DNA from: a virus
Length of the DNA: 37,275 bases
IMG/VR virus record: IMGVR_UViG_3300042090_000851
Coordinates: 1-37,275 of that record
Strand: one strand, 5' to 3'
The stretch's first letter is position 1. Every line of letters starts with the position of its first letter. The position numbers and the translations under genes are program-made. Under the pieces are notes generated by a model that was not told where the DNA came from, ran no database searches, and saw only the letters and a list, made by a program, of their open reading frames with translations. Below are positions 1 through 6,103 of this stretch, one piece after another.

Positions 1-195
1 ATGGCTCAAGAACCAGAAATGACCGATGCCGATTATGAAAGAATGCCTGGCATGAGAGAATGGATGGCTGAAGTAAAAAAAATCGCTAACGATTTCAGGG
101 AAGAAAGAGAATGCTTAGATATTATCACAAAGATGGCACAAGAGAATGGTTATAATGTGCGTGTAATTACGGAAAATATGTCCGAAAATACATGA
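1..195 (+). CDS. 3' part of an 88-aa acidic hypothetical protein that spans the circular junction
   Basis: The reading frame is open from base 1 because the true start lies at 37106 on the other side of the circle. The ATG at base 1 is internal (codon 25). The whole protein is 88 aa, acidic and probably soluble, with no motif I recognise. Its stop overlaps an in-frame ATG (ATGA) of the next gene's frame. It lies between the replication initiator-like gene and a RusA-like gene, so it probably belongs to the replication and recombination operon. Function unknown. Confidence 0.7.
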   Translation: MAQEPEMTDADYERMPGMREWMAEVKKIANDFREERECLDIITKMAQENGYNVRVITENMSENT

Positions 196-206
196 AGGAA
201 GTAGTA

Positions 207-599
207 ATGAGAAGCAAACAATATATCATCCCCCTAAAACCAATACCTTGGCGTAGGGCCGGAATCAGTCAGACCAAATTCTATGACCAACAAGTGAACG
301 AGAAGATTGCCTATGGTCTCTATCTCCTCAAATGCCATGGCTCAGACCCCATCTTTTCAGTACCAGTAGAACTCGACGTAACTTTCTATATGACAACTGC
401 CCAACAAAAGAGCAAACAACTCAAAACCTACCATCATGCAACGCCAGATCTCTCAAATCTTATCAAGTTTTTAGAGGATGCGATTGTAGACGTAGGGTCC
501 ATAATAACAGATGACCGGATTATATCCAGAATTGTAGCCCAAAAAATATACTCAGATAAGCCTAGGACCGAATTTATCATCAGAGATCTTGAAGTTTAA
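207..599 (+). CDS. rusA-like: RusA-like Holliday junction resolvase with a substituted acidic residue
   Basis: A 130-aa protein of the size and shape of RusA endonucleases, which cut four-way DNA junctions as dimers using a cluster of aspartates. The N-terminus (IIPLKPIPWRRAG) matches the family's opening strand. The core is TPDLSNLIKFLEDAI at 79-93, followed by TDDRIIS at 101-107. Most family members read DLDN where this one reads D81-L-S83-N, so one metal-binding aspartate is a serine. D81, D91 and D102/D103 remain. I chose the ATG at 207 because AAGGA lies about 7 nt upstream; an in-frame ATG at 192 overlaps the previous stop but lacks a site. It likely trims replication or recombination intermediates before packaging. 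The family call is good; activity is uncertain because of S83. Confidence 0.8.
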   Translation: MRSKQYIIPLKPIPWRRAGISQTKFYDQQVNEKIAYGLYLLKCHGSDPIFSVPVELDVTFYMTTAQQKSKQLKTYHHATPDLSNLIKFLEDAIVDVGSIITDDRIISRIVAQKIYSDKPRTEFIIRDLEV

Positions 600-623
600 A
601 ATGCAATAAATGTTAATATATGT

Positions 624-629
624 TATAAT
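624..629 (+). promoter_or_regulatory. Candidate extended -10 promoter (TGT TATAAT)
   Basis: TGTTATAAT at 621-629 is a perfect extended -10 element. A weak -35 candidate (ATGCAA, 601-606) lies 17 nt upstream. It sits 30 bases before the small zinc protein gene at 659 and could drive the early-packaging genes. The surrounding AT-rich sequence can also fold as an imperfect palindrome. Confidence 0.5.
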
Positions 630-658
630 ATATTAAACAATATTATATAAAGGAATCT

Positions 659-805
659 ATGGAAACTATTCATTCTTGTATTCTCTGTGAAGTAACTCTC
701 ATTCAAAACCTTAACTGGAACGAGGATGGCAAAAACGAGAATGTAGATTTTTTGTGCGACTCTTGTTACTATCACGAACAATATAAAGCAGAGGAATGTG
801 AATGA
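659..805 (+). CDS. 48-aa double-CxxC zinc-ribbon-like protein
   Basis: A short acidic protein with CILC at residues 7-10 and CDSC at 33-36, spaced like a single zinc ribbon that would hold one zinc ion. AAGGA lies 5-6 nt before the ATG and an extended -10 promoter candidate lies just upstream. Its stop overlaps the next start (ATGAG). Small zinc-binding phage proteins of this sort often touch host enzymes, but nothing here identifies a target. Confidence 0.6.
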   Translation: METIHSCILCEVTLIQNLNWNEDGKNENVDFLCDSCYYHEQYKAEECE

Positions 806-933
806 GTCATTATATATGTGCATTTGGATGGATAACAGCGGCTTTTATGACGCAATATTCATTCGATAATAAGTATATAGATCACGCTATTTTTTTCCTC
901 AGCATAATCTTAGCACAATTGGCAAGTATATAG
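802..933 (+). CDS. 43-aa two-segment hydrophobic protein
   Basis: It starts inside the previous stop (ATGA coupling) and ends 9 nt before the small terminase gene. There are two hydrophobic stretches (about residues 4-17 and 27-43) with a short polar turn containing D-N-K between them, so it probably inserts in the inner membrane as a hairpin. Size and topology could fit a small holin-like or membrane-modifying protein, but its position far from the endolysin gives no support for lysis. Confidence 0.5.
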   Translation: MSHYICAFGWITAAFMTQYSFDNKYIDHAIFFLSIILAQLASI

Positions 934-942
934 AGAGTTAGA

Positions 943-1464
943 GTGAGAATAACTAAATCTAAAAAAGCTACTGATACTAGCACAGAAGTGAGAAGCTTAT
1001 CAAATACGAGATCTTGGCTGGATTTCCTCAATAAAGATGCTATTTTACTTCAACCAGATAAGGATATGTTCCGTAAAAGACTAGCTTTGACTCTACTCGA
1101 ATGGGCACAACAAGATTCCTCTCTAGAAATTGGAGATTTTGCTATTGAAATGAAGATGCGAAGAACAACTCTTTATGAATGGGCACAGAAGTATCCTGAC
1201 TTTAAGGAAGCTTACGATTTTGCAAAGCTTATGATTGGAGTTCGTAGACGCAAAGGAGCTCTTACAAGAAAGTTTGATAAGGACGTAGTACATAGAGATG
1301 AACATGTTTATGATCCAGAGCGACACGAAGTGAACGTCTATCACAACAACCTTAAGAAAGATATCCAGAACGACAATACAACCAAAGTTATAGTGCTATC
1401 GCAGCTCGATACTGGTGAACTCGTTCCTATTGGTGGAAAGAAAGACGATGAACGTCCGCTTTAA
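943..1464 (+). CDS. terS: Terminase small subunit (DNA recognition)
   Basis: A 173-aa protein starting at GTG. Its central part (about 60-110) reads as a helix-turn-helix with the family phrasing SLEIGDFAIEMKMRRTTLYE, then YPDFKEAY and RRRKGALTRKFD, typical of phage small terminases that bind the packaging site. It lies upstream of the large subunit, separated by three small genes. The C-terminus (VIVLSQLDTGELV) may contact the large subunit. Small subunits bind concatemeric phage DNA and load the motor. The start is not certain because the upstream Shine-Dalgarno is weak (AGAG). Confidence 0.7.
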   Translation: MRITKSKKATDTSTEVRSLSNTRSWLDFLNKDAILLQPDKDMFRKRLALTLLEWAQQDSSLEIGDFAIEMKMRRTTLYEWAQKYPDFKEAYDFAKLMIGVRRRKGALTRKFDKDVVHRDEHVYDPERHEVNVYHNNLKKDIQNDNTTKVIVLSQLDTGELVPIGGKKDDERPL

Positions 1465-1681
1465 ATTCATTCCCATTAAAGAAGTAATGCCAAATACAGA
1501 CGACAAAGTCTTATGGTTATGGAAAGATAAAGCTGGCGAGTTTGGTAAATGGCAATTCTCCACAGAAGAGCAACCTGAGGGGGCAATAGTTATGTGGGCT
1601 ACATTACCAGTTGATGAGATATTGAAAGAGAAATGGCCTTATTCAGGACCGTTACGATTAGCACAACGAGGAGATCAATGA
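1448..1681 (+). CDS. 77-aa DUF551-like protein
   Basis: The ATG at 1448 overlaps the end of the small terminase gene. A GTG at 1415 would give a longer form deep inside that gene, so I reject it. The sequence has FIPIKEVMPNTDDKVLWLW near the start and IVMWATLP near residue 50. This resembles the DUF551 layout (an opening W/F-I-P-hydrophobic stretch and a closing W), seen more clearly in the gene at 5821. DUF551 proteins are common small phage accessories of unknown function. Family assignment is tentative. Confidence 0.55.
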   Translation: MNVRFKFIPIKEVMPNTDDKVLWLWKDKAGEFGKWQFSTEEQPEGAIVMWATLPVDEILKEKWPYSGPLRLAQRGDQ

Positions 1682-1950
1682 GTTACGGAAAAGTGTTCGA
1701 CAAAATATGTAACGAACAATTGGAAAAATTACTTATCTTGGGTGAATTTCTATTGGAAGAAGATCGAATAAGTCCATTGTTGACTAAGATTATTGAAGGT
1801 GATGATGGCTTTATTTATTCTATGAATCTAGATATTAATGATAAAGAAGCTATAAAGAAGGCGGATATCTTCCTGAATAAACTTAGATTAATGCTTGCTG
1901 CTTCGGCTTATCATTTGAAGGAATGCAAAGAATGCGATCTGAAGGAATAA
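1678..1950 (+). CDS. 90-aa hypothetical helical protein
   Basis: The start is ATG 1678, overlapping the previous stop and preceded by AGGAG at 6 nt; an in-frame ATG at 1633 lies inside the previous gene. The protein is mostly helical and ends in a cysteine pair (CKEC) near its C-terminus. No family recognised. Placed between the terminase subunits and translationally coupled to both neighbours. Confidence 0.6.
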   Translation: MSYGKVFDKICNEQLEKLLILGEFLLEEDRISPLLTKIIEGDDGFIYSMNLDINDKEAIKKADIFLNKLRLMLAASAYHLKECKECDLKE

Positions 1951-1951
1951 T

Positions 1952-2290
1952 ATGAACTACGAGCAAATAACTAAACAAATGCTACTGCGTGGCTTTGATC
2001 ATCTATCATCAATAGCACAAGCATTACAACGCATACAGAAAGAGGCTAAGGATGAAGACGAAGCACTTAAGCAAAGCGTTACATTATCTATGCTGTTTCG
2101 TGCGATCAATGACATCCTTCATCCTGGGTTTTCAGATGCACCGAAGTTATTTCCGGAGCAGGATCTAACTGAATTTCTTGATAAGCTTAAAGCAGCACAT
2201 AAAGAAGCTGTAGATAAGAAGATATTCCCACCATGTAAATGTGAAGAATGCAATGCAGCTACTTCCAGAGACACAGATAAAGCTGAATAA
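1952..2290 (+). CDS. 112-aa hypothetical protein with C-terminal Cys cluster
   Basis: GAAGGA lies just before the ATG, one base after the previous stop. The protein is helical and its C-terminus holds CKCEECN, a possible metal-binding tail. Its last 50 bases overlap the start of the large terminase gene in another frame. Function unknown. Confidence 0.6.
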   Translation: MNYEQITKQMLLRGFDHLSSIAQALQRIQKEAKDEDEALKQSVTLSMLFRAINDILHPGFSDAPKLFPEQDLTEFLDKLKAAHKEAVDKKIFPPCKCEECNAATSRDTDKAE

Positions 2291-3644
2291 ATTTCAGCCA
2301 AGACCGTACCAACGCAATCTATGCAGAGCTTTTGAGGAAGGAAAACTCAAACGATATCTGATCATATGGCCACGACGATCTGGTAAGGATATATGTGCTG
2401 TTGCACTCTTAGTTCGTGCAGCATTGAGGCGTGTTGGTACCTATTTCTATGTGTTTCCAGAGTTCTCATCAGGCAGACGTATCTTATGGGATGGCATTGA
2501 TATTGATGGCCATCGAATCCTACATAAATATATACCAGAAGAGATTGTAGAATCACGCAATGAGCAGCAGATGCGTATTCGTCTTATTAATGGATCACAG
2601 ATTGTCGTACTGGGGTCAGATAACTTTGACTCAACTATTATTGGTACTAACGCTGTAGGCATGATCTTTTCAGAATATGCATTACAAGATTCCCGCGCAT
2701 GGTCTTATGCGATTCCTATTCTCAATGCTTCGAACGGCTGGGCTTTGTTTATATCTACTCCAAGAGGTAAGAACCATCTTTGGGAGTTATATAACGTAGC
2801 TTCAACAACGCCTGGCTGGTTTTGTGAGAAACTAACCATTGATGATACACAACATGTACCAATAGAAGAGATCCAAAAGGAAATAGAATCGGGACAAATG
2901 AGCCAAGATCTCGCTATGCAAGAATGGTGGACATCATTTGAGTTAGGTATTGAGGGATCCTTTTATAGTAAGTATATAGATAATCTTCGTCACAAGGGTC
3001 AGATTTCTTATGTGCCATGGGAGCCATATCATCCTGTAAACACCGCTTGGGACTTAGGTTTTAATGACCCGACTACGATAATCTTCTTTCAGCAAATTGG
3101 AGCGGTAATTCGTATCATAGATTGCTATGAGAATACAAAGAAAGGATTAGATCATTATGCTAAAGTGGTCAAAGAAAAGCCTTATACTTATGGCAAGCAT
3201 ATTGCTCCTCATGATATTGCTGTACATGATCTCGGTACTGGTATATCGCGTTGGAAGACAATGCATGATCTCGGAATCACTTTTATCCGTTACGATACAA
3301 AACAACCTAACATAGAAGATGGCATAGAATGCGTTCGACGCAACCTACCTAAGATGTGGTTTGATGAGAAAGCCTGCGAGCCATTACTCAAAGCACTCGA
3401 GAACTATCGCCAAGAATATGATGTAAAACGTAAGGTTTACAAGACAAATCCTCTACACGACTGGTCGTCACATTGGGCAGACGCGATGAGATATCTTTGT
3501 GTTGGATTGCCTAAAGTTACTAACACTAATGATCCAAAAGCTCTGGAGCAACGGTATAATGAAGCGATGGGATATCAGGGCAATATGCCAGCTATTTTCC
3601 GCACAGACTTGCCGGATTCAGGGCCTGGTGGATTTGGATTTTAG
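2253..3644 (+). CDS. terL: Terminase large subunit (packaging ATPase and nuclease)
   Basis: A 463-aa motor protein that pumps DNA into the prohead and cuts it. The N-terminal ATPase has Q-R-P-Y-Q at 16-20 (adenine-motif-like), a Walker A WPRRSGKD at 39-46, a Walker B IFSEYA with the catalytic E141, and FISTPRGKN at 167-175 as the coupling motif. The RNase H-like nuclease begins at TAWDLGFNDPTT (about 264-275, D267 metal ligand) and ends with HWADAMRYL, the usual last acidic motif. The domain order and length are typical, so the gene looks intact. An upstream GTG at 2241 would add four residues; I prefer ATG 2253. Its first codons overlap the previous gene. Confidence 0.92.
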   Translation: MQLLPETQIKLNKFQPRPYQRNLCRAFEEGKLKRYLIIWPRRSGKDICAVALLVRAALRRVGTYFYVFPEFSSGRRILWDGIDIDGHRILHKYIPEEIVESRNEQQMRIRLINGSQIVVLGSDNFDSTIIGTNAVGMIFSEYALQDSRAWSYAIPILNASNGWALFISTPRGKNHLWELYNVASTTPGWFCEKLTIDDTQHVPIEEIQKEIESGQMSQDLAMQEWWTSFELGIEGSFYSKYIDNLRHKGQISYVPWEPYHPVNTAWDLGFNDPTTIIFFQQIGAVIRIIDCYENTKKGLDHYAKVVKEKPYTYGKHIAPHDIAVHDLGTGISRWKTMHDLGITFIRYDTKQPNIEDGIECVRRNLPKMWFDEKACEPLLKALENYRQEYDVKRKVYKTNPLHDWSSHWADAMRYLCVGLPKVTNTNDPKALEQRYNEAMGYQGNMPAIFRTDLPDSGPGGFGF

Positions 3645-4007
3645 GGGTAAGGTATGACGCTATTTGAACAGAATATTATTGATGTTGTATTGAATCTTAA
3701 AATGTTTACTTTGCGAAGAACTATAATTTTGAAGTCTCTTGGAGTGTCTCATGCTGCTATAGCGCGAAGTTATCATTATGATGTCTCTACTATCAGAAGA
3801 AGATTAAAACAAGCTGAAAAATTATTTAATTCTCTTCATGTCTCATCAGAAGACGCGTATAAAGTGCTGCATAGACATAGAGATTATATAGCACAATATA
3901 ATGTTGAAAATCCTAAGTGGTTTTATACAAATGAGCATTATGGAGATTACAAACATCCAAATTGGAGAGAATATTTTGGAGATGGCATCTAGAACAGACT
4001 TGCCGGA
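3603..4007 (+). repeat. 14-bp direct repeats flanking the gene after terL
   Basis: ACAGACTTGCCGGA occurs at 3603-3616, inside the last codons of terL, and again at 3994-4007, just after the following HTH gene. The copies are 391 bases apart in the same orientation and bracket that gene. Confidence 0.7.
3654..3992 (+). CDS. Helix-turn-helix protein of unknown role, 112 aa
   Basis: GGGGTAAGGT precedes the ATG. The N-terminal half contains a clear HTH (LKSLGVSHAAIARSYHYDVS then TIRRRLKQAEKLF, about residues 27-62), of the kind found in resolvase or sigma-like DNA-binding segments. The C-terminal half is rich in H, Y and W (EHYGDYKHPNWREYFGDG) with no catalytic motif I recognise. The gene is bracketed by 14-bp direct repeats, so it may be a late insertion behind terL. 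It could be a regulator or the remnant of a larger DNA-acting protein. Confidence 0.6.
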   Translation: MTLFEQNIIDVVLNLKMFTLRRTIILKSLGVSHAAIARSYHYDVSTIRRRLKQAEKLFNSLHVSSEDAYKVLHRHRDYIAQYNVENPKWFYTNEHYGDYKHPNWREYFGDGI

Positions 4008-4080
4008 CTATTAAAAATGGTTATGATAAGAGCAACTTATTTCCTTATTACACACGTATGGGATTGTCGGTTACAGTTTT

Positions 4081-4107
4081 CGCCTCCAGCAATGGGGGCG
4101 TTTTATT
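4081..4107 (+). terminator. Rho-independent terminator or attenuator
   Basis: CGCCTCC and GGGGGCG (4081-4087 and 4094-4100) form a 7-bp stem with one G-U pair and a 6-nt loop, followed by TTTTATT. The T-run lies immediately before the Shine-Dalgarno (AGGAG) of the gene at 4117, so the hairpin could also shape translation of that gene. Confidence 0.7.
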
Positions 4108-4116
4108 AGGAGTGAG

Positions 4117-4599
4117 ATGACTAAGAGAAAACAACAAGTTATAGAATTAACAGAACAAATAGAGAGTTGCATTCATAAGCTTATTAATCTGATGGCTGAT
4201 GAACTTCAGTGTCCTGAAAAGTTATTCTCGGTTGATTTTAAAGGGGAACATTTTGAATTTCATTATGCTCCAGACTTTGCTAGTGATGATGCCCGTGAAC
4301 AATATAAACTTCGCACGCATTTCTTTCATTTGTTATTGAATGATGCTTTTTGTAAATCGGTGAAAATATGGTGTCCATATCCTACTTTTGATTTTACAGA
4401 TGGCGCACCATGGAAAAACATCATCGGCTTAGTATCAGGAGCAGATCCAGAAGATCATAAGTTTGAGATCATCAAAGAAACTTATATTCCCGATCTAGAC
4501 AAACAAGGCAATCCAATTACTGCAAAGCCTTTGAATCAAGATAGCATTTATGTACAATGGCAAGATGAGAATCGTTTTAAGTTCGAGGAGAACAAATGA
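4117..4599 (+). CDS. 160-aa hypothetical protein with a C-terminal AKPLN motif
   Basis: AGGAGTGAG precedes the ATG, directly after the hairpin. The protein is soluble, mixed alpha/beta and acidic. Residues near 136-145 read AKPLNQDSIYV; a closely similar segment (AKPLNEESVYV) opens the gene at 4973, so the two may share a small strand-turn module. No enzyme motif seen. Its stop overlaps the start of the next gene (ATGA), so the two are coupled. Function unknown. Confidence 0.65.
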   Translation: MTKRKQQVIELTEQIESCIHKLINLMADELQCPEKLFSVDFKGEHFEFHYAPDFASDDAREQYKLRTHFFHLLLNDAFCKSVKIWCPYPTFDFTDGAPWKNIIGLVSGADPEDHKFEIIKETYIPDLDKQGNPITAKPLNQDSIYVQWQDENRFKFEENK

Positions 4600-4955
4600 A
4601 TGTTAAATATCTATCATTATTATTGTTAATGCCAAGCATGCAAGCAATGCAAAATCAAGTTACTCCCGCTCCTGCATTAACTGATGCACAGATTGTTGCT
4701 CAAGCATTGCCTGCAATAGTTAACATTTCAGAAGAGCTCATTCCTCATCTTGCTACAGCGATCAAAAGCAATCCAGAAGCAGCAGATATAACTACTGCAG
4801 TAGTTCAAGGAGCAAGCGCAGCATTATCAGCACAGAGCAAAAATAGTGTCAGTAAAACAAATGCTGCTTATATTGCGACTGCTGCAGGTGCATTAACTTC
4901 TATCATTACTGCTCTAGCATCTGCATATGCATCATCATCTTCTTCTAAGTGTTAA
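4596..4955 (+). CDS. Secreted or membrane-anchored 119-aa protein
   Basis: The N-terminus is a signal peptide (K4, then YLSLLLLMPSMQAMQ, with cleavage plausible near A17). The mature part is Ala-rich, with a hydrophobic helix near the C-terminus (about 90-113, NAAYIATAAGALTSIITALA) and a final SSSSSKC. The gene at 11622 shows the same plan, with signal peptide and C-terminal SK-x-NAA-x-YIA hydrophobic helix, so they may be distant paralogues. It is probably exported to the periplasm and anchored by its C-terminal helix. A role in lysis or host-envelope modification is a guess. Confidence 0.6.
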   Translation: MNVKYLSLLLLMPSMQAMQNQVTPAPALTDAQIVAQALPAIVNISEELIPHLATAIKSNPEAADITTAVVQGASAALSAQSKNSVSKTNAAYIATAAGALTSIITALASAYASSSSSKC

Positions 4956-4972
4956 TTATTATGGAAAAAGTT

Positions 4973-5314
4973 ATGAAGAGATTTTTGCCCGCTAAGCCAT
5001 TAAATGAAGAATCTGTATATGTGGCATGCCAGCGTGATAAAAGAAAATTATATTATACGGTCAAGAGAGATCCTAACGATCCTAGGACTTTAGAAGAACT
5101 TGAGAAGCTTTTCAAGGATGGAAAATATAGGGAATATTGGGCTGCTACAGAATCAAAAAGTTTCCAAACTGAAGCATGGATCCGTGGTGAAGAATTCCCG
5201 ATGCCTGGAAAGATTCGCATGCTCGAAGAGGGTGATACTTTATGCCCAGAATTGCTAGAGCCATTTCCTAATGATAAAGCGCGTAGGTATCTTGCGGAGA
5301 ACAGTAATGTTTGA
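4973..5314 (+). CDS. 113-aa hypothetical protein opening with AKPLN motif
   Basis: I chose ATG 4973 because GGAAAAAG lies before it. ATG 4961 and GTG 4949 are in frame but lack a site. The protein starts FLPAKPLNEESVYVA, echoing the C-terminus of the 4117 product, and continues as a charged alpha/beta protein (LEELEKLFKDGKYREYW). Its end overlaps the start of the next gene. No family recognised. Confidence 0.55.
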   Translation: MKRFLPAKPLNEESVYVACQRDKRKLYYTVKRDPNDPRTLEELEKLFKDGKYREYWAATESKSFQTEAWIRGEEFPMPGKIRMLEEGDTLCPELLEPFPNDKARRYLAENSNV

Positions 5315-5840
5315 ATGGATCAAGAGCTTATTCTGTTTTAAGGTTAAACCAACTATTCCATTTGCTCAGCCTTTATGCGCAATGTGCAAAATATACAAGC
5401 CTATTATAACCAAAGATATGGGCGATGAGTTTTGTTTTACATGCGTAGCAAAAAGAGCAAGGGAAGTTCTTGGTATTCCTCTTGAAGAGAAGCCTCAGAA
5501 GAAATATAGATTAAATCAAAATATTGATATGCCAGTTTCTCCATCAGTTCAAGAAGATCCACGAGTACATGAATCTATTAAACGCACTCGTTCTGCATTC
5601 AAGCAGCAGCAATGTGCAATGGATATGAGAGCAATGAAAAGTCATGCAGCAGAATGCAATGATCCTTGGACTTGTGTAGCAGATCCTTGTTTTGTGATAG
5701 AGCCTGATAAGATTGTGAATAAGCAATTAGCATCGCAAGCAGAGCTTGATCGCTATAATGATATTCGCAAGAAGAATAGGACTCGTTATAAGAAGATGAA
5801 TAAAGTCAGAGCTAGCAAGCATGAAGTGGATATCAGTTAA
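5307..5840 (+). CDS. 177-aa protein with N-terminal zinc ribbon
   Basis: GGAG lies about 7 nt before ATG 5307; the in-frame ATG at 5271 is inside the previous gene. Near the N-terminus CAMC and CFTC, about 20 residues apart, form a likely zinc ribbon. The C-terminal half is basic (KKNRTRYKKMNKVRASKHE) and contains another cysteine group (CNDPWTCVADPC). It may bind nucleic acid. The last 20 bases overlap the next gene. Function unknown. Confidence 0.6.
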   Translation: MFEWIKSLFCFKVKPTIPFAQPLCAMCKIYKPIITKDMGDEFCFTCVAKRAREVLGIPLEEKPQKKYRLNQNIDMPVSPSVQEDPRVHESIKRTRSAFKQQQCAMDMRAMKSHAAECNDPWTCVADPCFVIEPDKIVNKQLASQAELDRYNDIRKKNRTRYKKMNKVRASKHEVDIS

Positions 5841-6039
5841 AGATCAATTGCCTAAAAAAGGTGAATGGGTTTTATTGTTCGATGGAGAAGAATATTTAAT
5901 AGGAAAAATTCCAAGCGGAAAAATCCCAAGCGGAGCTTCAAATACTAATTTTCATGAATGGTATTTAAATTGTTGCACTTCTTGCTGTTTTTCTTTTGGA
6001 GAGGTAACTCATTGGTCAAGATTTAAAGAATGTTCTTGA
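5821..6039 (+). CDS. DUF551 family protein, 72 aa
   Basis: It opens with MKWISVKDQLPKKGEWVLLF and closes with FGEVTHWSRF, the classic DUF551 pattern (W-I-x-V-x-D-x-L-P, V-L-L-F-D, then V-T-H-W). Family members are widespread small phage proteins without known activity. It contains a short in-frame duplication, IPSGK-IPSG, from a repeated 15-nt unit near 5909-5935. It starts within the previous gene and is the last gene before the portal. Confidence 0.75.
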   Translation: MKWISVKDQLPKKGEWVLLFDGEEYLIGKIPSGKIPSGASNTNFHEWYLNCCTSCCFSFGEVTHWSRFKECS

Positions 6040-6103
6040 TATAAGAAGCATAGCATTCTACACTGTGAAAAATTACTTTTATCTTAATAAAAGGATGCGG
6101 TAG

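Noticed and set aside
1-98. Terminal repeat as the physical end of virion DNA
   Set aside because: The repeat lies within a coding sequence and its length suits an assembly overlap. Circular closure explains it better.
623-823. 66-aa minus-strand ORF
   Set aside because: It is the shadow of two better-supported rightward small genes (659-805 and 802-933) with Shine-Dalgarno or overlap coupling.
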